Notes: generated by a model from the sequence alone, not told the origin. A DNA stretch of 64,000 nt from Hyphomicrobiales bacterium (GCA_900472485.1 UCII01000034.1:124001-188000); one strand, 5' to 3'. Shown: positions 8,897 through 17,664, numbered from the stretch's first letter. Program-made: numbers and translations.

Positions 8897-8989
8897 CCTT
8901 AAATCGGAACCGATTTAAGGGTAAATTATTCAGCAGATTTAAAGTGCTACAGCGACCTTTCGCGCCATCTGTGACGCGCGGCGCTGTAG
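8897..8989. repeat. Intergenic palindromic repeat of Rhizobiales (RIME-like)
   Basis: A perfect palindrome, CCTTAAATCGG-AA-CCGATTTAAGG (8897-8920), is followed by an AT-rich linker and a second hairpin whose arms CTACAGCG (8947-8954) and CGCTGTAG (8982-8989) enclose a GCGC-rich core. I recognise the arrangement, including the AAAGTGCTACAGCG segment, from many rhizobial intergenic regions, where it resembles Rhizobium-specific intergenic mosaic elements. It is non-coding and sits in the 375-bp rpsB-tsf gap. A further 8-bp inverted repeat, AGTATGAC (9027-9034) with GTCATACT (9051-9058), follows it. The name is from memory. Confidence 0.6.
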
Positions 8990-9142
8990 GCGGAAAATCC
9001 AGGCACGTTCCAATCAAGAATTCCACAGTATGACGCTGCTTCATAACGCTGTCATACTTACGGGTACATTTCGTCCCTCAAATCGGTGCCGCTTCGGCTT
9101 GACGCCCTTCGCCGCACCGTATGAACCGACAAGAGGAAGCTT

Positions 9143-10069
9143 ATGACCGAGATTACGGCTGCACTGGTGAAAGAACTGCGCGAAAAGTCTGGCGCAGGCA
9201 TGATGGACTGCAAGAAGGCGCTGACCGAGACGAACGGCGATATCGAAGCCGCGATCGATTGGCTGCGCGCCAAGGGCATCTCCAAGGCCGACAAGAAGTC
9301 CGGCCGCACCGCCGCTGAAGGCCTGATCGCTATTGCCGGCGCCGGTCACAAGGCCGTTGTTGTTGAGCTCAACTCCGAAACCGACTTCGTTGCCCGCAAC
9401 GATGCCTTCCAGGACCTCGCTCGCGGCATCGCCGAAGTTGCGCTGTCCACCAACGGTACGGTCGAAGCCATTTCGGCTGCGACCTATCCGGCATCCGGCA
9501 AGCCGGTCGCCGACGCGATCAAGGACGCGATCGCAACCATCGGCGAGAACATGACGCTCCGTCGTGCGGCCAAGCTGGAAGTCGAGCACGGCGTCGTGGC
9601 GACTTACATCCATAACGCTGCCGGCGACGGTATCGGCAAGCTCGGCGTTCTGGTCGCTCTGAAGTCGGTCGGTGACAAGGCCGTTCTGACGTCGATCGGC
9701 CGCCAGATCGCCATGCACATTGCTGCCACCAACCCGCTGGCTATCCGTGCTGAGGAAGTCGATGCCGCCGTCGCTGAGCGCGAACGCAACGTCTTCATCG
9801 AGCAGTCCCGCGAATCCGGCAAGCCGGAAGCCATCATCGAAAAGATGGTCGAAGGCCGCATGCGCAAATTCTTCGAGGAAGTCGCTCTTCTCTCGCAGGC
9901 TTTCGTGATCAACCCGGACCTGACGGTCGGTGCTGCCCTCAAGGAAGCCGAAAAAACCGCCGGCGCCCCGATCGAAATCACCGGCATGGCCCGTCTGCTG
10001 CTCGGCGAAGGCGTCGAGAAGGAAGAAAGCGACTTCGCTGCAGAAGTTGCGGCTGTCGCCAAGGGCTGA
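9143..10069 (+). CDS. tsf: Translation elongation factor Ts
   Basis: EF-Ts is the guanine nucleotide exchange factor for EF-Tu. The 308-residue protein has the N-terminal UBA-like module (VKELREKSGAGMMDCKKAL), the core TDFVARN motif that contacts EF-Tu, and the C-terminal LLGEGVEKEE segment. A GAGGAAG ribosome-binding site precedes ATG 9143. Length is as usual for alphaproteobacteria. It lies between rpsB and pyrH, the near-universal order. A repeated intergenic element begins 4 bases after its stop. Confidence 0.98.
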   Translation: MTEITAALVKELREKSGAGMMDCKKALTETNGDIEAAIDWLRAKGISKADKKSGRTAAEGLIAIAGAGHKAVVVELNSETDFVARNDAFQDLARGIAEVALSTNGTVEAISAATYPASGKPVADAIKDAIATIGENMTLRRAAKLEVEHGVVATYIHNAAGDGIGKLGVLVALKSVGDKAVLTSIGRQIAMHIAATNPLAIRAEEVDAAVAERERNVFIEQSRESGKPEAIIEKMVEGRMRKFFEEVALLSQAFVINPDLTVGAALKEAEKTAGAPIEITGMARLLLGEGVEKEESDFAAEVAAVAKG

Positions 10070-10072
10070 TCT

Positions 10073-10173
10073 GAGCATTTCCAGGAAAAGTGCGTAGCGG
10101 TTTTCCGTTCGGAATGCGTAAGGAAACAAAACGATAGGGCTTTTCCGCAATTTGAAGACGTGCGGAAAAGCCC
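10073..10173. repeat. Intergenic repeat family, copy A (downstream of tsf)
   Basis: About 101 bases starting 4 bases after the tsf stop. Its first half aligns with copy B at 13340-13440: GAGCA, then AGGAAAAGTGCG (10083-10094), AGCGGTT, TCCGT, CGGAAT and GCG are shared in order. Its second half is a perfect 13-bp inverted repeat, GGGCTTTTCCGCA (10137-10149) with TGCGGAAAAGCCC (10161-10173). Similar elements are familiar between genes in rhizobia. No T-run follows, so it is not a classic terminator. A separate GC hairpin (10227-10252) lies just downstream. Confidence 0.7.
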
Positions 10174-10307
10174 GATCGAAAAGGGACATATCCCGGTTTG
10201 GTGAAACCATATCAGGGAAAACGTCAGGGCATCGCGTGACAACGCGGTGCCCTTCGTGTATCCGGCATTCACAATCATTCCCCCGGTGATCACTTCAAGG
10301 AGCTACG

Positions 10308-11027
10308 ATGTCCCAGCCGATCTACAAGCGCGTGTTGCTCAAGGCCTCCGGTGAAGCTCTGATGGGCAGTCAGGGTTTTGGCATCGACGTGACCGTCGCA
10401 GACCGGATTGCCTCCGATATCGCCGAAGCGCGCGCCATGGGTGTCGAGGTCGGCGTCGTGGTCGGCGGCGGCAATATTTTTCGCGGTGTTGCGGTAGCCT
10501 CAAAGGGCGGGGATCGCGTGACCGGCGACCACATGGGGATGCTCGGTACGATCATCAACGCGCTGGCGCTCGCGACCTCGCTGCGCAAGCTGGATATCGA
10601 CACCGTCGTGCTCTCGGCCATCTCCATGCCGGAAATCTGCGAGAGCTTCTCGCAGCGCGCCACGCTTTACCACCTCTCGCTCGGCCGCGTAGTGATCTTT
10701 GCCGGGGGCACCGGCAATCCGTTCTTCACCACCGATTCTGCAGCCGCGCTGCGTGCCGCCGAAATGGGCGCTGAAGCGATCTTCAAGGGAACCCAGGTCG
10801 ACGGTATCTATTCCGCCGATCCGAAGAAGTTCCCCGATGCCGAGCGCTTCGACCATCTGACCCATAGTCAGGTGCTCGAAAAAGGGCTGGCCGTAATGGA
10901 TGTGGCGGCCGTGGCGCTTGCACGCGAAAATTCCATTCCGATCGTCGTCTTCTCCATTCACGAGAAGGGCGGCTTCGCGGAAATCTTGACCGGCGGCGGC
11001 CGCAAGACCATCGTATCAGACAACTGA
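10308..11027 (+). CDS. pyrH: UMP kinase
   Basis: Phosphorylates UMP to UDP in pyrimidine nucleotide synthesis; a hexameric member of the amino acid kinase fold. The 239-residue product shows the N-terminal VLLKASGEALMG phosphate-binding motif, the GVVVGGGNIFRG block, the GTGNPFFTTDSAAALRA nucleotide-binding motif, and IFKGTQVDGIYSADPKK. An AAGGAGC ribosome-binding site precedes the ATG. It lies between tsf and frr; frr starts 56 bases downstream and is probably co-transcribed. Confidence 0.98.
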   Translation: MSQPIYKRVLLKASGEALMGSQGFGIDVTVADRIASDIAEARAMGVEVGVVVGGGNIFRGVAVASKGGDRVTGDHMGMLGTIINALALATSLRKLDIDTVVLSAISMPEICESFSQRATLYHLSLGRVVIFAGGTGNPFFTTDSAAALRAAEMGAEAIFKGTQVDGIYSADPKKFPDAERFDHLTHSQVLEKGLAVMDVAAVALARENSIPIVVFSIHEKGGFAEILTGGGRKTIVSDN

Positions 11028-11083
11028 CATTCCTGTGACGCCGGGTCAGCCCCGGTGTCGCCTTATTACAGGGGAGCATAGAC

Positions 11084-11644
11084 ATGAGTGAAGCCAGTGA
11101 TCTCAAGGAACTGAAGCGCCGTATGGATGGCGCCATTGCGGCATTCAAGAGCGACATCGCCTCGCTGCGCACCGGGCGCGCATCCGCCAACATTCTCGAT
11201 CCGGTCGTGATCGAAGCCTATGGCTCGCGCATGCCGCTGAACCAGGTAGCCAACATCACGGTGCCGGAGCCGCGTATGCTGACGGTGTCGGTATGGGACA
11301 AGTCGATGGTCAGCGCTGTCGAGCGCGCCATCCGCGAATCCAATCTCGGCCTCAATCCGATCGTCGATGGCCAGAATCTGCGCATCCCGCTGCCGGAACT
11401 CAATGAAGAGCGTCGCCGCTCGCTGGTGAAGGTCGCGCATGAATATGCCGAAAAGGCGAAGGTGGCGATTCGACATGTGCGCCGCGATGGCATGGATGGC
11501 CTCAAAAAGGCCGAAAAGGATGGCGTAATCGGCCAGGACGAGAGCCGCTCTCTCTCTGAACGTGTGCAGAAGATGACGGATGAGACGATTTCGGAAATCG
11601 ACCGCTTGCTAGCCGACAAAGAAAAGGAAATCATGCACGTCTGA
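11084..11644 (+). CDS. frr: Ribosome recycling factor
   Basis: RRF splits post-termination ribosomes with EF-G. The 186-residue product matches family length and shows LRTGRASANILD near residue 30, the PLNQVANITVPEPRMLTV block, IRIPLPELNEERRRSLVK and the C-terminal SEIDRLLADKEKEI helix. AGGGGAGC precedes the ATG. It lies between pyrH and uppS in the conserved order. Confidence 0.98.
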   Translation: MSEASDLKELKRRMDGAIAAFKSDIASLRTGRASANILDPVVIEAYGSRMPLNQVANITVPEPRMLTVSVWDKSMVSAVERAIRESNLGLNPIVDGQNLRIPLPELNEERRRSLVKVAHEYAEKAKVAIRHVRRDGMDGLKKAEKDGVIGQDESRSLSERVQKMTDETISEIDRLLADKEKEIMHV

Positions 11645-11754
11645 TCGTATGTTGGGGAGTGTCGCGCTTTCGATTTTCGCAAATATTGAAAGCGGCGGCT
11701 GCGCCCTAGATTATGAGGCCAGAGCATCTTTCCGCCGAACGAAACCGGACCCAT

Positions 11755-12501
11755 ATGTCAGCTCCTACGTTCTCTGTCGTACCTGAACACGTTGCCATCA
11801 TTATGGATGGCAACGGTCGCTGGGCCAATGCGCGCGGTCTGCCGCGTACCATGGGCCACCGCAAGGGCGTGGAGGCGGTGCGGGAGACAGTGCGGGCGGC
11901 CGGTGATATCGGCATAAAATATCTGACGCTATTTGCCTTCTCCTCGGAGAATTGGCGCCGGCCCGAGGCGGAGGTGAGCGATCTCCTTGGCCTCCTCAAG
12001 GCCTTCATCCGGAGGGACCTTGCCGAGCTTCACCGCCAGAATGTGCGCATCCGCGTCATCGGCGATCGCACCGGCCTTCGCGGTGATATCCTGCCCTTGC
12101 TGATCGAGGCGGAGGAGACCACCAGGAACAATACCGCCCTGACGCTGGTCATTGCCTTCAACTATGGCTCGCGCGACGAAATCACGCGTGCCTTTGCCGG
12201 CCTTGCAAAGGATGTCGAGGCGGGGCGGCTGCGCCCGCAGGATATCACTCCGGAGCTGGTCGATGCCCGTCTGGACACCGCCGGCATTCCCGATCCGGAT
12301 CTCATTATCCGCACGAGCGGCGAGGAGCGGCTCTCGAATTTCCTGCTCTGGCAGGCGGCCTATTCGGAATTCATGTTCGTGCCGGACTATTGGCCCGATT
12401 TCAGCCGCGATCTCTTCTTCGCCGCACTGGAGAAATATGCTGCGCGCGACCGGCGCTTTGGCGGGCTTTCCGCCAAGCAGGCGGCGGCCGTGGGGTCCTG
12501 A
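11755..12501 (+). CDS. uppS: Isoprenyl transferase (undecaprenyl diphosphate synthase)
   Basis: Condenses isopentenyl diphosphate units onto farnesyl diphosphate to make the C55 lipid carrier for peptidoglycan and O-antigen. Motifs: IIMDGNGRWA near residue 18, FAFSSENWRRP, and IIRTSGEERLSNFLLWQ. ATG 11755 gives 248 residues and keeps a usual short N-terminus; ATG 11713 would add 14 residues, and neither has a strong ribosome-binding site. The stop codon shares one base with the cdsA start (TGATG), so the two are translationally coupled. Confidence 0.96.
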   Translation: MSAPTFSVVPEHVAIIMDGNGRWANARGLPRTMGHRKGVEAVRETVRAAGDIGIKYLTLFAFSSENWRRPEAEVSDLLGLLKAFIRRDLAELHRQNVRIRVIGDRTGLRGDILPLLIEAEETTRNNTALTLVIAFNYGSRDEITRAFAGLAKDVEAGRLRPQDITPELVDARLDTAGIPDPDLIIRTSGEERLSNFLLWQAAYSEFMFVPDYWPDFSRDLFFAALEKYAARDRRFGGLSAKQAAAVGS

Positions 12502-13334
12502 TGAGCCGCGAACTCAGGCTGCGCATCATCTCCGGCATCATCCTCGCCGTTATCGTTCTTGCCGCTACATGGTATGGCGGTTCGGGTTTTCGCCTGCTGG
12601 CCGCAGTCATCGGCCTGCTTGTCTATTACGAATGGTCGACGATATCCGATTTGCACGGCCGCGATCCTCAGGGAAACGCGCTCGGCTGGCTTGGGCTCGT
12701 ATTGATCGCCGGTGCGACGGCATTGAGCGAATCCGTCTATTCCATCGAGGTTCTGGCCGCCTTCGTTGCCGTCACGGCGATTATGGTCGCCGTGCGTGGA
12801 AAGAGCTGGTGGCTGCCGGGCGGCATATTCTATTCCGGATTGACGGCGATTGCCCTTGCCGAGATCCGCGATGACGATTTTCGCGGCTTCGTGCTGATGC
12901 TGTTCGTCTTTGCCACGGTATGGGCGACGGACATCTTTGCCTATTTCATCGGCCGCGCTATCGGGGGGCCGAAGCTCGCGCCGAGCATATCGCCGGGCAA
13001 GACCTGGTCAGGGGCCATCGGCGGCGCTATCGCGGCCGTCATCGCGGGAACGGCGGTGGTCTGGAGCTTCTTTTCAGCCGAGGACCTGTGGATTCCTCTC
13101 CTTGCCCTGGTGCTTTCCGTCTGCAGTCAGATCGGCGACCTGTTCGAATCGTTCGTCAAGCGCAAGTTTGGCGTGAAAGACTCAAGCCACCTGATTCCCG
13201 GACATGGCGGCGTCATGGATCGGGTCGATGGACTAATTTTTGCTTGTTTTGCAGCGTTTTTGTTGGCTATCGTAATAACGCTGACAATGAGCGGCGAGAC
13301 CTTTTCATTGGGCGGCGTTCTGCTCGGGGTCTGA
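12501..13334 (+). CDS. cdsA: Phosphatidate cytidylyltransferase
   Basis: Makes CDP-diacylglycerol from phosphatidic acid and CTP, the branch point to all phospholipids. The 277-residue polytopic inner-membrane protein has several hydrophobic segments and the C-terminal CDS signature (KRKFGVKDSSHLIPGHGGVMDRVDG, in part). The start at 12501 overlaps the uppS stop; the longer ORF from 12390 lies inside uppS and is a shadow. A copy of an intergenic repeat begins 6 bases after the stop, before rseP. Confidence 0.96.
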   Translation: MSRELRLRIISGIILAVIVLAATWYGGSGFRLLAAVIGLLVYYEWSTISDLHGRDPQGNALGWLGLVLIAGATALSESVYSIEVLAAFVAVTAIMVAVRGKSWWLPGGIFYSGLTAIALAEIRDDDFRGFVLMLFVFATVWATDIFAYFIGRAIGGPKLAPSISPGKTWSGAIGGAIAAVIAGTAVVWSFFSAEDLWIPLLALVLSVCSQIGDLFESFVKRKFGVKDSSHLIPGHGGVMDRVDGLIFACFAAFLLAIVITLTMSGETFSLGGVLLGV

Positions 13335-13339
13335 TACTG

Positions 13340-13440
13340 GAGCAATTCGAGGAAAAGTGCGCAGCGGTTCTCCGTCCGGAATTGCGAGAAAACAGAAAGA
13401 TGGAACGGTTCGGAGCTTCCGTGAAAGCTGAACCGCTCTA
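13340..13440. repeat. Intergenic repeat family, copy B (between cdsA and rseP)
   Basis: About 101 bases from GAGCA at 13340 to the end of CCGCTCTA. The first half matches copy A (10073-10173), including AGGAAAAGTGCG, AGCGGTT and CCGGAAT. The second half is an imperfect inverted repeat (AACGGTTC near 13404-13411 with GAACCGCT near 13430-13437) of different sequence from copy A. So the family has a conserved head and a variable hairpin tail. It fills almost the whole 125-bp gap before rseP. Confidence 0.7.
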
Positions 13441-13459
13441 ATACGAACAGGATCGTTGC

Positions 13460-15133
13460 ATGGGTAGCGCGGCTGGCTTCATCGGTTTCTTGACGAACAA
13501 TGTCATCACATTTGTCTTTGTGCTGTCATTGCTCGTTTTTGTGCACGAGATGGGCCATTATCTGGTCGGCCGTTGGTCCGGCATCCGCATCATGGCTTTT
13601 TCGATCGGCTTCGGGCCGGAGATTGCCGGATTTACCGACAGACACGGCACGCGCTGGAAGCTTTCCCTCATTCCGCTCGGCGGCTATGTGCGATTCTTCG
13701 GCGACGAGGATGCCTCCAGCAAGACCGATGTGGATCAGCTCTCCGCCATGACGGAGGAGGAGCGCGCCCAATCCTTCGCCGGCGCCAAGCTCTGGAAGCG
13801 GGCTGCAACCGTGGCCGCAGGCCCGATCGCCAATTTCCTCCTCGCCATTGTGATCTTCGCAGTCCTTTTCAGCGTTTACGGCCGTACGGTCGCCGATCCC
13901 GTTGTTGCCATGGTGACGCGTGACGGCGCGGCCGCGGAGGCCGGCATCGAGCCAGGTGACCGCCTGATCGCCGTCGATGGCAACAAGGTGACGACTTTCG
14001 ATGAAGTGCAGCGCTATGTCGGCCTGCGCCCGGGCCGCACTATCGTACTGACCGTCGACCGGGATGGCCAGAATCGCGATTTCCGGATCGTTCCGAAACT
14101 GGTCGAGGACACCGATCAGTTTGGCAACAAGATGGAAATGGGCCGTATCGGTATCGCGCTCGTCGATCCTGTGGTGACTGCGGTGGAACCGGCCGGGCCT
14201 GCGGCAAAGGCCGGTATGCAAGCGGGAGACCGCCTGATTGCCGTCGATGGCAATAATGCCGCGACTTATTACGATATCGGCCGCTATATCGCCGAGCGCC
14301 CCGGCAAGAGCATCGTGCTGACCATCCAGCGCAATGGCGTGATCCGCGATTTGCCGATCGTGACCGCGACATTGGCGGATACGGACGTATCCGGAAACCA
14401 GAAGGATGTCGGCAGCATCGGCATTGCGCCGATCGATCCCCTGATTGCATCGATCGGTTCCGACAGTCCCGCGCAAACGGCGGGCTTGCAACTTGGTGAC
14501 CGCATTCTTTCTGTGGATGGACGAGAGATCGGTTCCATCGGCGAAGTGCAGCGTTATGCGGCTGCTCATGCCGACAAGCCCATGGCGCTGTCGATCGAGC
14601 GCAATGGCCAGACCCGCGACGTAACGGTGACGCCGAGAAAGTCGGAGGAGACCGATGTCTTCGGCGCACGGACGGAGATTGCCACGATCGGCATCAGCGA
14701 TGGTCAGAAGCCGATCAGGCTGCGTTACGAGGCTTACGGGCCGCTGCAGGCTCTTACCGAAGGTGTGAAACAGACCGGCAGCATCGTTTCCGGCACCTTC
14801 GAATATATCGGCAACGTCATTGGCGGTTACATGAAGGCCGATCAGCTTGGCGGGCCGATTCGGGTTGCACAACTCTCGGGGCAGATGGCAACCCTGGGTT
14901 TTGCAGCAGTGCTCCAATTCGCCGCCATACTTTCTGTTTCAATAGGGTTATTAAATTTGATGCCGGTCCCGGTACTTGATGGCGGGCATCTGATGTTCTA
15001 TGCGATTGAAGCCGTAAGGGGAAAACCTTTGGGTGCACGGGCGCAGGATATCGCTTTCCGGATTGGATTTGCGATGGTGCTCTCGCTCATGGTGTTTGCG
15101 ACCTGGAACGATATTAGTTCCAGAATAGGCTAG
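13460..15133 (+). CDS. rseP: RIP metalloprotease RseP with three tandem PDZ units
   Basis: Site-2 intramembrane protease that cuts membrane-spanning substrates such as anti-sigma factors. The 557-residue product has the catalytic H29-E-x-x-H33 in the first membrane helix (about 12-30), further helices near 118-140, 480-500 and 530-550, and the LDGGH motif at 506-510 that completes zinc binding. Between helices 2 and 3 lie three PDZ-type units beginning DP at residues 146, 236 and 326 (codons from 13895, 14165 and 14435), each with a GDRLIAVDGN-like carboxylate-binding region at the same offset. The spacing is exactly 90 residues. E. coli RseP has two PDZ domains in about 450 residues, and I recall most rhizobial homologues as shorter. 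bamA follows. Confidence 0.95.
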   Translation: MGSAAGFIGFLTNNVITFVFVLSLLVFVHEMGHYLVGRWSGIRIMAFSIGFGPEIAGFTDRHGTRWKLSLIPLGGYVRFFGDEDASSKTDVDQLSAMTEEERAQSFAGAKLWKRAATVAAGPIANFLLAIVIFAVLFSVYGRTVADPVVAMVTRDGAAAEAGIEPGDRLIAVDGNKVTTFDEVQRYVGLRPGRTIVLTVDRDGQNRDFRIVPKLVEDTDQFGNKMEMGRIGIALVDPVVTAVEPAGPAAKAGMQAGDRLIAVDGNNAATYYDIGRYIAERPGKSIVLTIQRNGVIRDLPIVTATLADTDVSGNQKDVGSIGIAPIDPLIASIGSDSPAQTAGLQLGDRILSVDGREIGSIGEVQRYAAAHADKPMALSIERNGQTRDVTVTPRKSEETDVFGARTEIATIGISDGQKPIRLRYEAYGPLQALTEGVKQTGSIVSGTFEYIGNVIGGYMKADQLGGPIRVAQLSGQMATLGFAAVLQFAAILSVSIGLLNLMPVPVLDGGHLMFYAIEAVRGKPLGARAQDIAFRIGFAMVLSLMVFATWNDISSRIG

Positions 15134-15171
15134 TGGGGCGACGAGAGGAAAATTACGATTTATTTACGATG

Positions 15172-15209
15172 TTTCAAAGCCGTAGTGGCGAATGGGCCAC
15201 GCTTTGAAA
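15172..15209. promoter_or_regulatory. Long inverted repeat in the rseP-bamA gap
   Basis: TTTCAAAGC (15172-15180) pairs with GCTTTGAAA (15201-15209), and inside it GTGGC (15185-15189) pairs with GCCAC (15196-15200), giving a two-step hairpin interrupted by CGTA on one side. No T-run follows, so a simple terminator is unlikely. It sits 39 bases after rseP and about 120 bases before bamA and could be an operator or an mRNA structure; the function is unknown. Confidence 0.4.
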
Positions 15210-15330
15210 TGAAGTAAACAGAAATTAACGTGCTCCCTTGCTTGTATGTCAAAAGCGGGTAAAACGACACACGTGGCCGGAATCGGGTTCGCTCGGGGCT
15301 GGGGACGATTGAAAAAAGGTAAGAAGTGAA

Positions 15331-17664
15331 ATGAAGGCTGGTTCAAAATTTTTGAACGCAGTGTCGGCGGTAGCGCTGTCTGCAGGTGTTGTTGCGTCGG
15401 GCGCTGGTGTGATCACCCTTGCCTCTGCTTCTGTCGCTGAAGCAGCTGTTATTCAGCGGGTTGACGTTCGCGGTGCTGGGCGCGTCGGCGAGACGGCCGT
15501 CCGGGATAATATCACGATCAAGCCCGGCAAGAGCTTCTCCGCCAGTGACATTGATGCTTCGGTGAAGCAGCTCTATGCCACCGGATATTTCTCCGATGTC
15601 CACATTACCGTTTCGGGTAGCACGCTGGTTGTATCGGTCAGTGAAAACAAGCTCATCAACGCGGTAGTCTTCAACGGCAACCGCAAGATCAAGGACGACA
15701 AGCTTCAGGGCATTGTTCAGACGCACGCTGCTGGCCCGTATAACGAGGCGACCGTTCAGGCTGACGTGAAGACCATCAAGGATGCCTATGCATCCATCGG
15801 TCGTAACGATGTGCAGGTGACGACGCAGACCGCCGAGGTCGCGCCGGGCCGTCTGAATGTGGCCTTCGTCATCAATGAGGGCGAGCGCACCAAGATCGAC
15901 AAGATCAATTTCTCGGGCAACCAGGCCTATGGCAGCGGTCGCCTTGCTTCGGTCATCGGCACGAAGAAGAGCAACTTCCTGTCGTTCCTGACGCGCAAGG
16001 ACGTCTACAGCCCCGAGCGTCTGCAGGGCGATCAGGATCAGCTGCGTCAGTTCTACTACAATCACGGTTATGCCGACTTCCGCGTCGTCAGCGCCGATGC
16101 GACGCTGAACGAGCAGAGCAACGAATACACGCTGAACTTCAACGTCGACGAAGGTCCGCGCTACACCTACGGCGACATCAACGTCATCTCGACCGTTGAC
16201 GGCATCAATGCCGACGAGCTGAAGGGTCTTGTCATCACCCACAAGGGCGATGTCTACAGCGCCAAGGATATTCAGACTTCGATCGAGAACATTTCCAAGC
16301 GCGTCGCGGCTGCCGGCTATCCGTTCGCCCGCATCACGCCGCGTGGCAACCGCGATCTGTCCGGTCATACGATCGGCATCGAATATTTGGTGGACCAGGG
16401 CGAGCGCGCCTATGTCGAGCGCATTGAAATCCGCGGCAACACCCGCACCCGCGACTACGTCATTCGCCGCGAGTTCGACCTGAACGAAGGCGATGCCTTC
16501 AACCAGGAAATGATCACGCGCGCCAAGCGCCGCCTCGATGCGCTCGGCTACTTCACCAAGGTCGATATCTCGACGGCTCAGGGCAGCGCCCCGGACCGTG
16601 TAGTCGTTATCGTCAATGTTGAAGATCAGCCGACCGGTTCGTTCGGTATCGGCGCCGGTTACGCCGTCGGCAACAATGGCGGTCTGCTTCTGGAAGCTTC
16701 GGTCGAAGAAAAGAACTTCCTCGGTCGCGGCCAGTACATCCGTCTCGCCGCAGGTGCTGGTACGGAAGGTAATCGTACCTACAACATCTCGTTCACCGAG
16801 CCTTATTTCCTCGGTTATCGTCTGGCTGCCGGTTTCGATATCTTCAAGAATCAGACGTCGAGCGACGATTACTATGATTATTCGGAAGAAGGTTTCTCGC
16901 TGCGCGTCACCGCGCCGATCACCGAGAACCTGGCGACGACCCTGCGCTACAACTACAAGCGCCTGACCTACGACGGCACGAACGATTGGCAGAACAATCT
17001 TTCGGCTCCGTATCTCAATCTTGTCGAGAACGGTCCGTGGGTGCAGTCGACGGTTTCGCAGACCTTCACCTACAACACGCTGGACGATCAGAACCTTCCG
17101 CGTGAAGGCATCATCGCCAAGTTCACGCATGAATTTGCAGGTCTCGGCGGCGACTCCGACTTCTATAAGCTGAGTGGTAAGGCTCGTTACTACCAGATGA
17201 TCAGCGACGAAGCCGATATCATCGGCTCGCTGACGGTGGGCGCCGGCTACGTGATGCCGACGAATGGCAAGCTGAACGTCTTCGATCAGTTCACGCTCGG
17301 CGGCCGTGAAATCCGCGGCTTCGAGAATGCTGGTATCGGTCCGCGTTCGTCACATGGCGATCCGCTCGGTGGTACGACCTACTTCACCGCTTCGGCTGAA
17401 GCGAGCATGCCGATGCCTGGCGTTCCCCAGGATATCGGTCTGCGCATCGCAGCCTTCGCCGATGCGGGCACGCTCTACGGCAACAAGGCGAATCTCTTCG
17501 GCGATACGCTTCACAACGACAACTCGATCCGTGCATCGCTCGGTGCCGGTCTGATCTGGTCGTCGCCGTTCGGTGTCATCCGCGTTGACTACGCCGTGCC
17601 GGTCTTGAAGGAAGATTACGACAAGACTGAGAATTTCCGGTTTGGCATCGCCAACCAGTTCTGA
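15331..17664 (+). CDS. bamA: Outer membrane protein assembly factor BamA
   Basis: Central Omp85 component of the beta-barrel assembly machine in the outer membrane. The 777-residue product has a long signal peptide (cut near AEA, about residue 37-39), five POTRA repeats (about 40-430; for example QRVDVRGAGRVGE and VERIEIRGNTRTRDYVIRREF) and a C-terminal 16-strand barrel including the GGxxxIRGF-type motif FTLGGREIRGFENAG. It ends in Phe (FGIANQF), the usual outer-membrane sorting signal. ATG 15331 follows AGGTAAGAAGTGAA. It lies between rseP and the lipid A genes, the common proteobacterial order. Confidence 0.97.
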   Translation: MKAGSKFLNAVSAVALSAGVVASGAGVITLASASVAEAAVIQRVDVRGAGRVGETAVRDNITIKPGKSFSASDIDASVKQLYATGYFSDVHITVSGSTLVVSVSENKLINAVVFNGNRKIKDDKLQGIVQTHAAGPYNEATVQADVKTIKDAYASIGRNDVQVTTQTAEVAPGRLNVAFVINEGERTKIDKINFSGNQAYGSGRLASVIGTKKSNFLSFLTRKDVYSPERLQGDQDQLRQFYYNHGYADFRVVSADATLNEQSNEYTLNFNVDEGPRYTYGDINVISTVDGINADELKGLVITHKGDVYSAKDIQTSIENISKRVAAAGYPFARITPRGNRDLSGHTIGIEYLVDQGERAYVERIEIRGNTRTRDYVIRREFDLNEGDAFNQEMITRAKRRLDALGYFTKVDISTAQGSAPDRVVVIVNVEDQPTGSFGIGAGYAVGNNGGLLLEASVEEKNFLGRGQYIRLAAGAGTEGNRTYNISFTEPYFLGYRLAAGFDIFKNQTSSDDYYDYSEEGFSLRVTAPITENLATTLRYNYKRLTYDGTNDWQNNLSAPYLNLVENGPWVQSTVSQTFTYNTLDDQNLPREGIIAKFTHEFAGLGGDSDFYKLSGKARYYQMISDEADIIGSLTVGAGYVMPTNGKLNVFDQFTLGGREIRGFENAGIGPRSSHGDPLGGTTYFTASAEASMPMPGVPQDIGLRIAAFADAGTLYGNKANLFGDTLHNDNSIRASLGAGLIWSSPFGVIRVDYAVPVLKEDYDKTENFRFGIANQF

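Noticed and set aside
10227..10252. GC-rich hairpin before pyrH as a terminator
   Set aside because: Good stem (one G-T pair) but no T-run; noted with the neighbouring repeat rather than called.
15343..17130. 595-codon minus-strand frame opposite bamA
   Set aside because: Antisense shadow of a well-identified gene; no ribosome-binding site or family motif.
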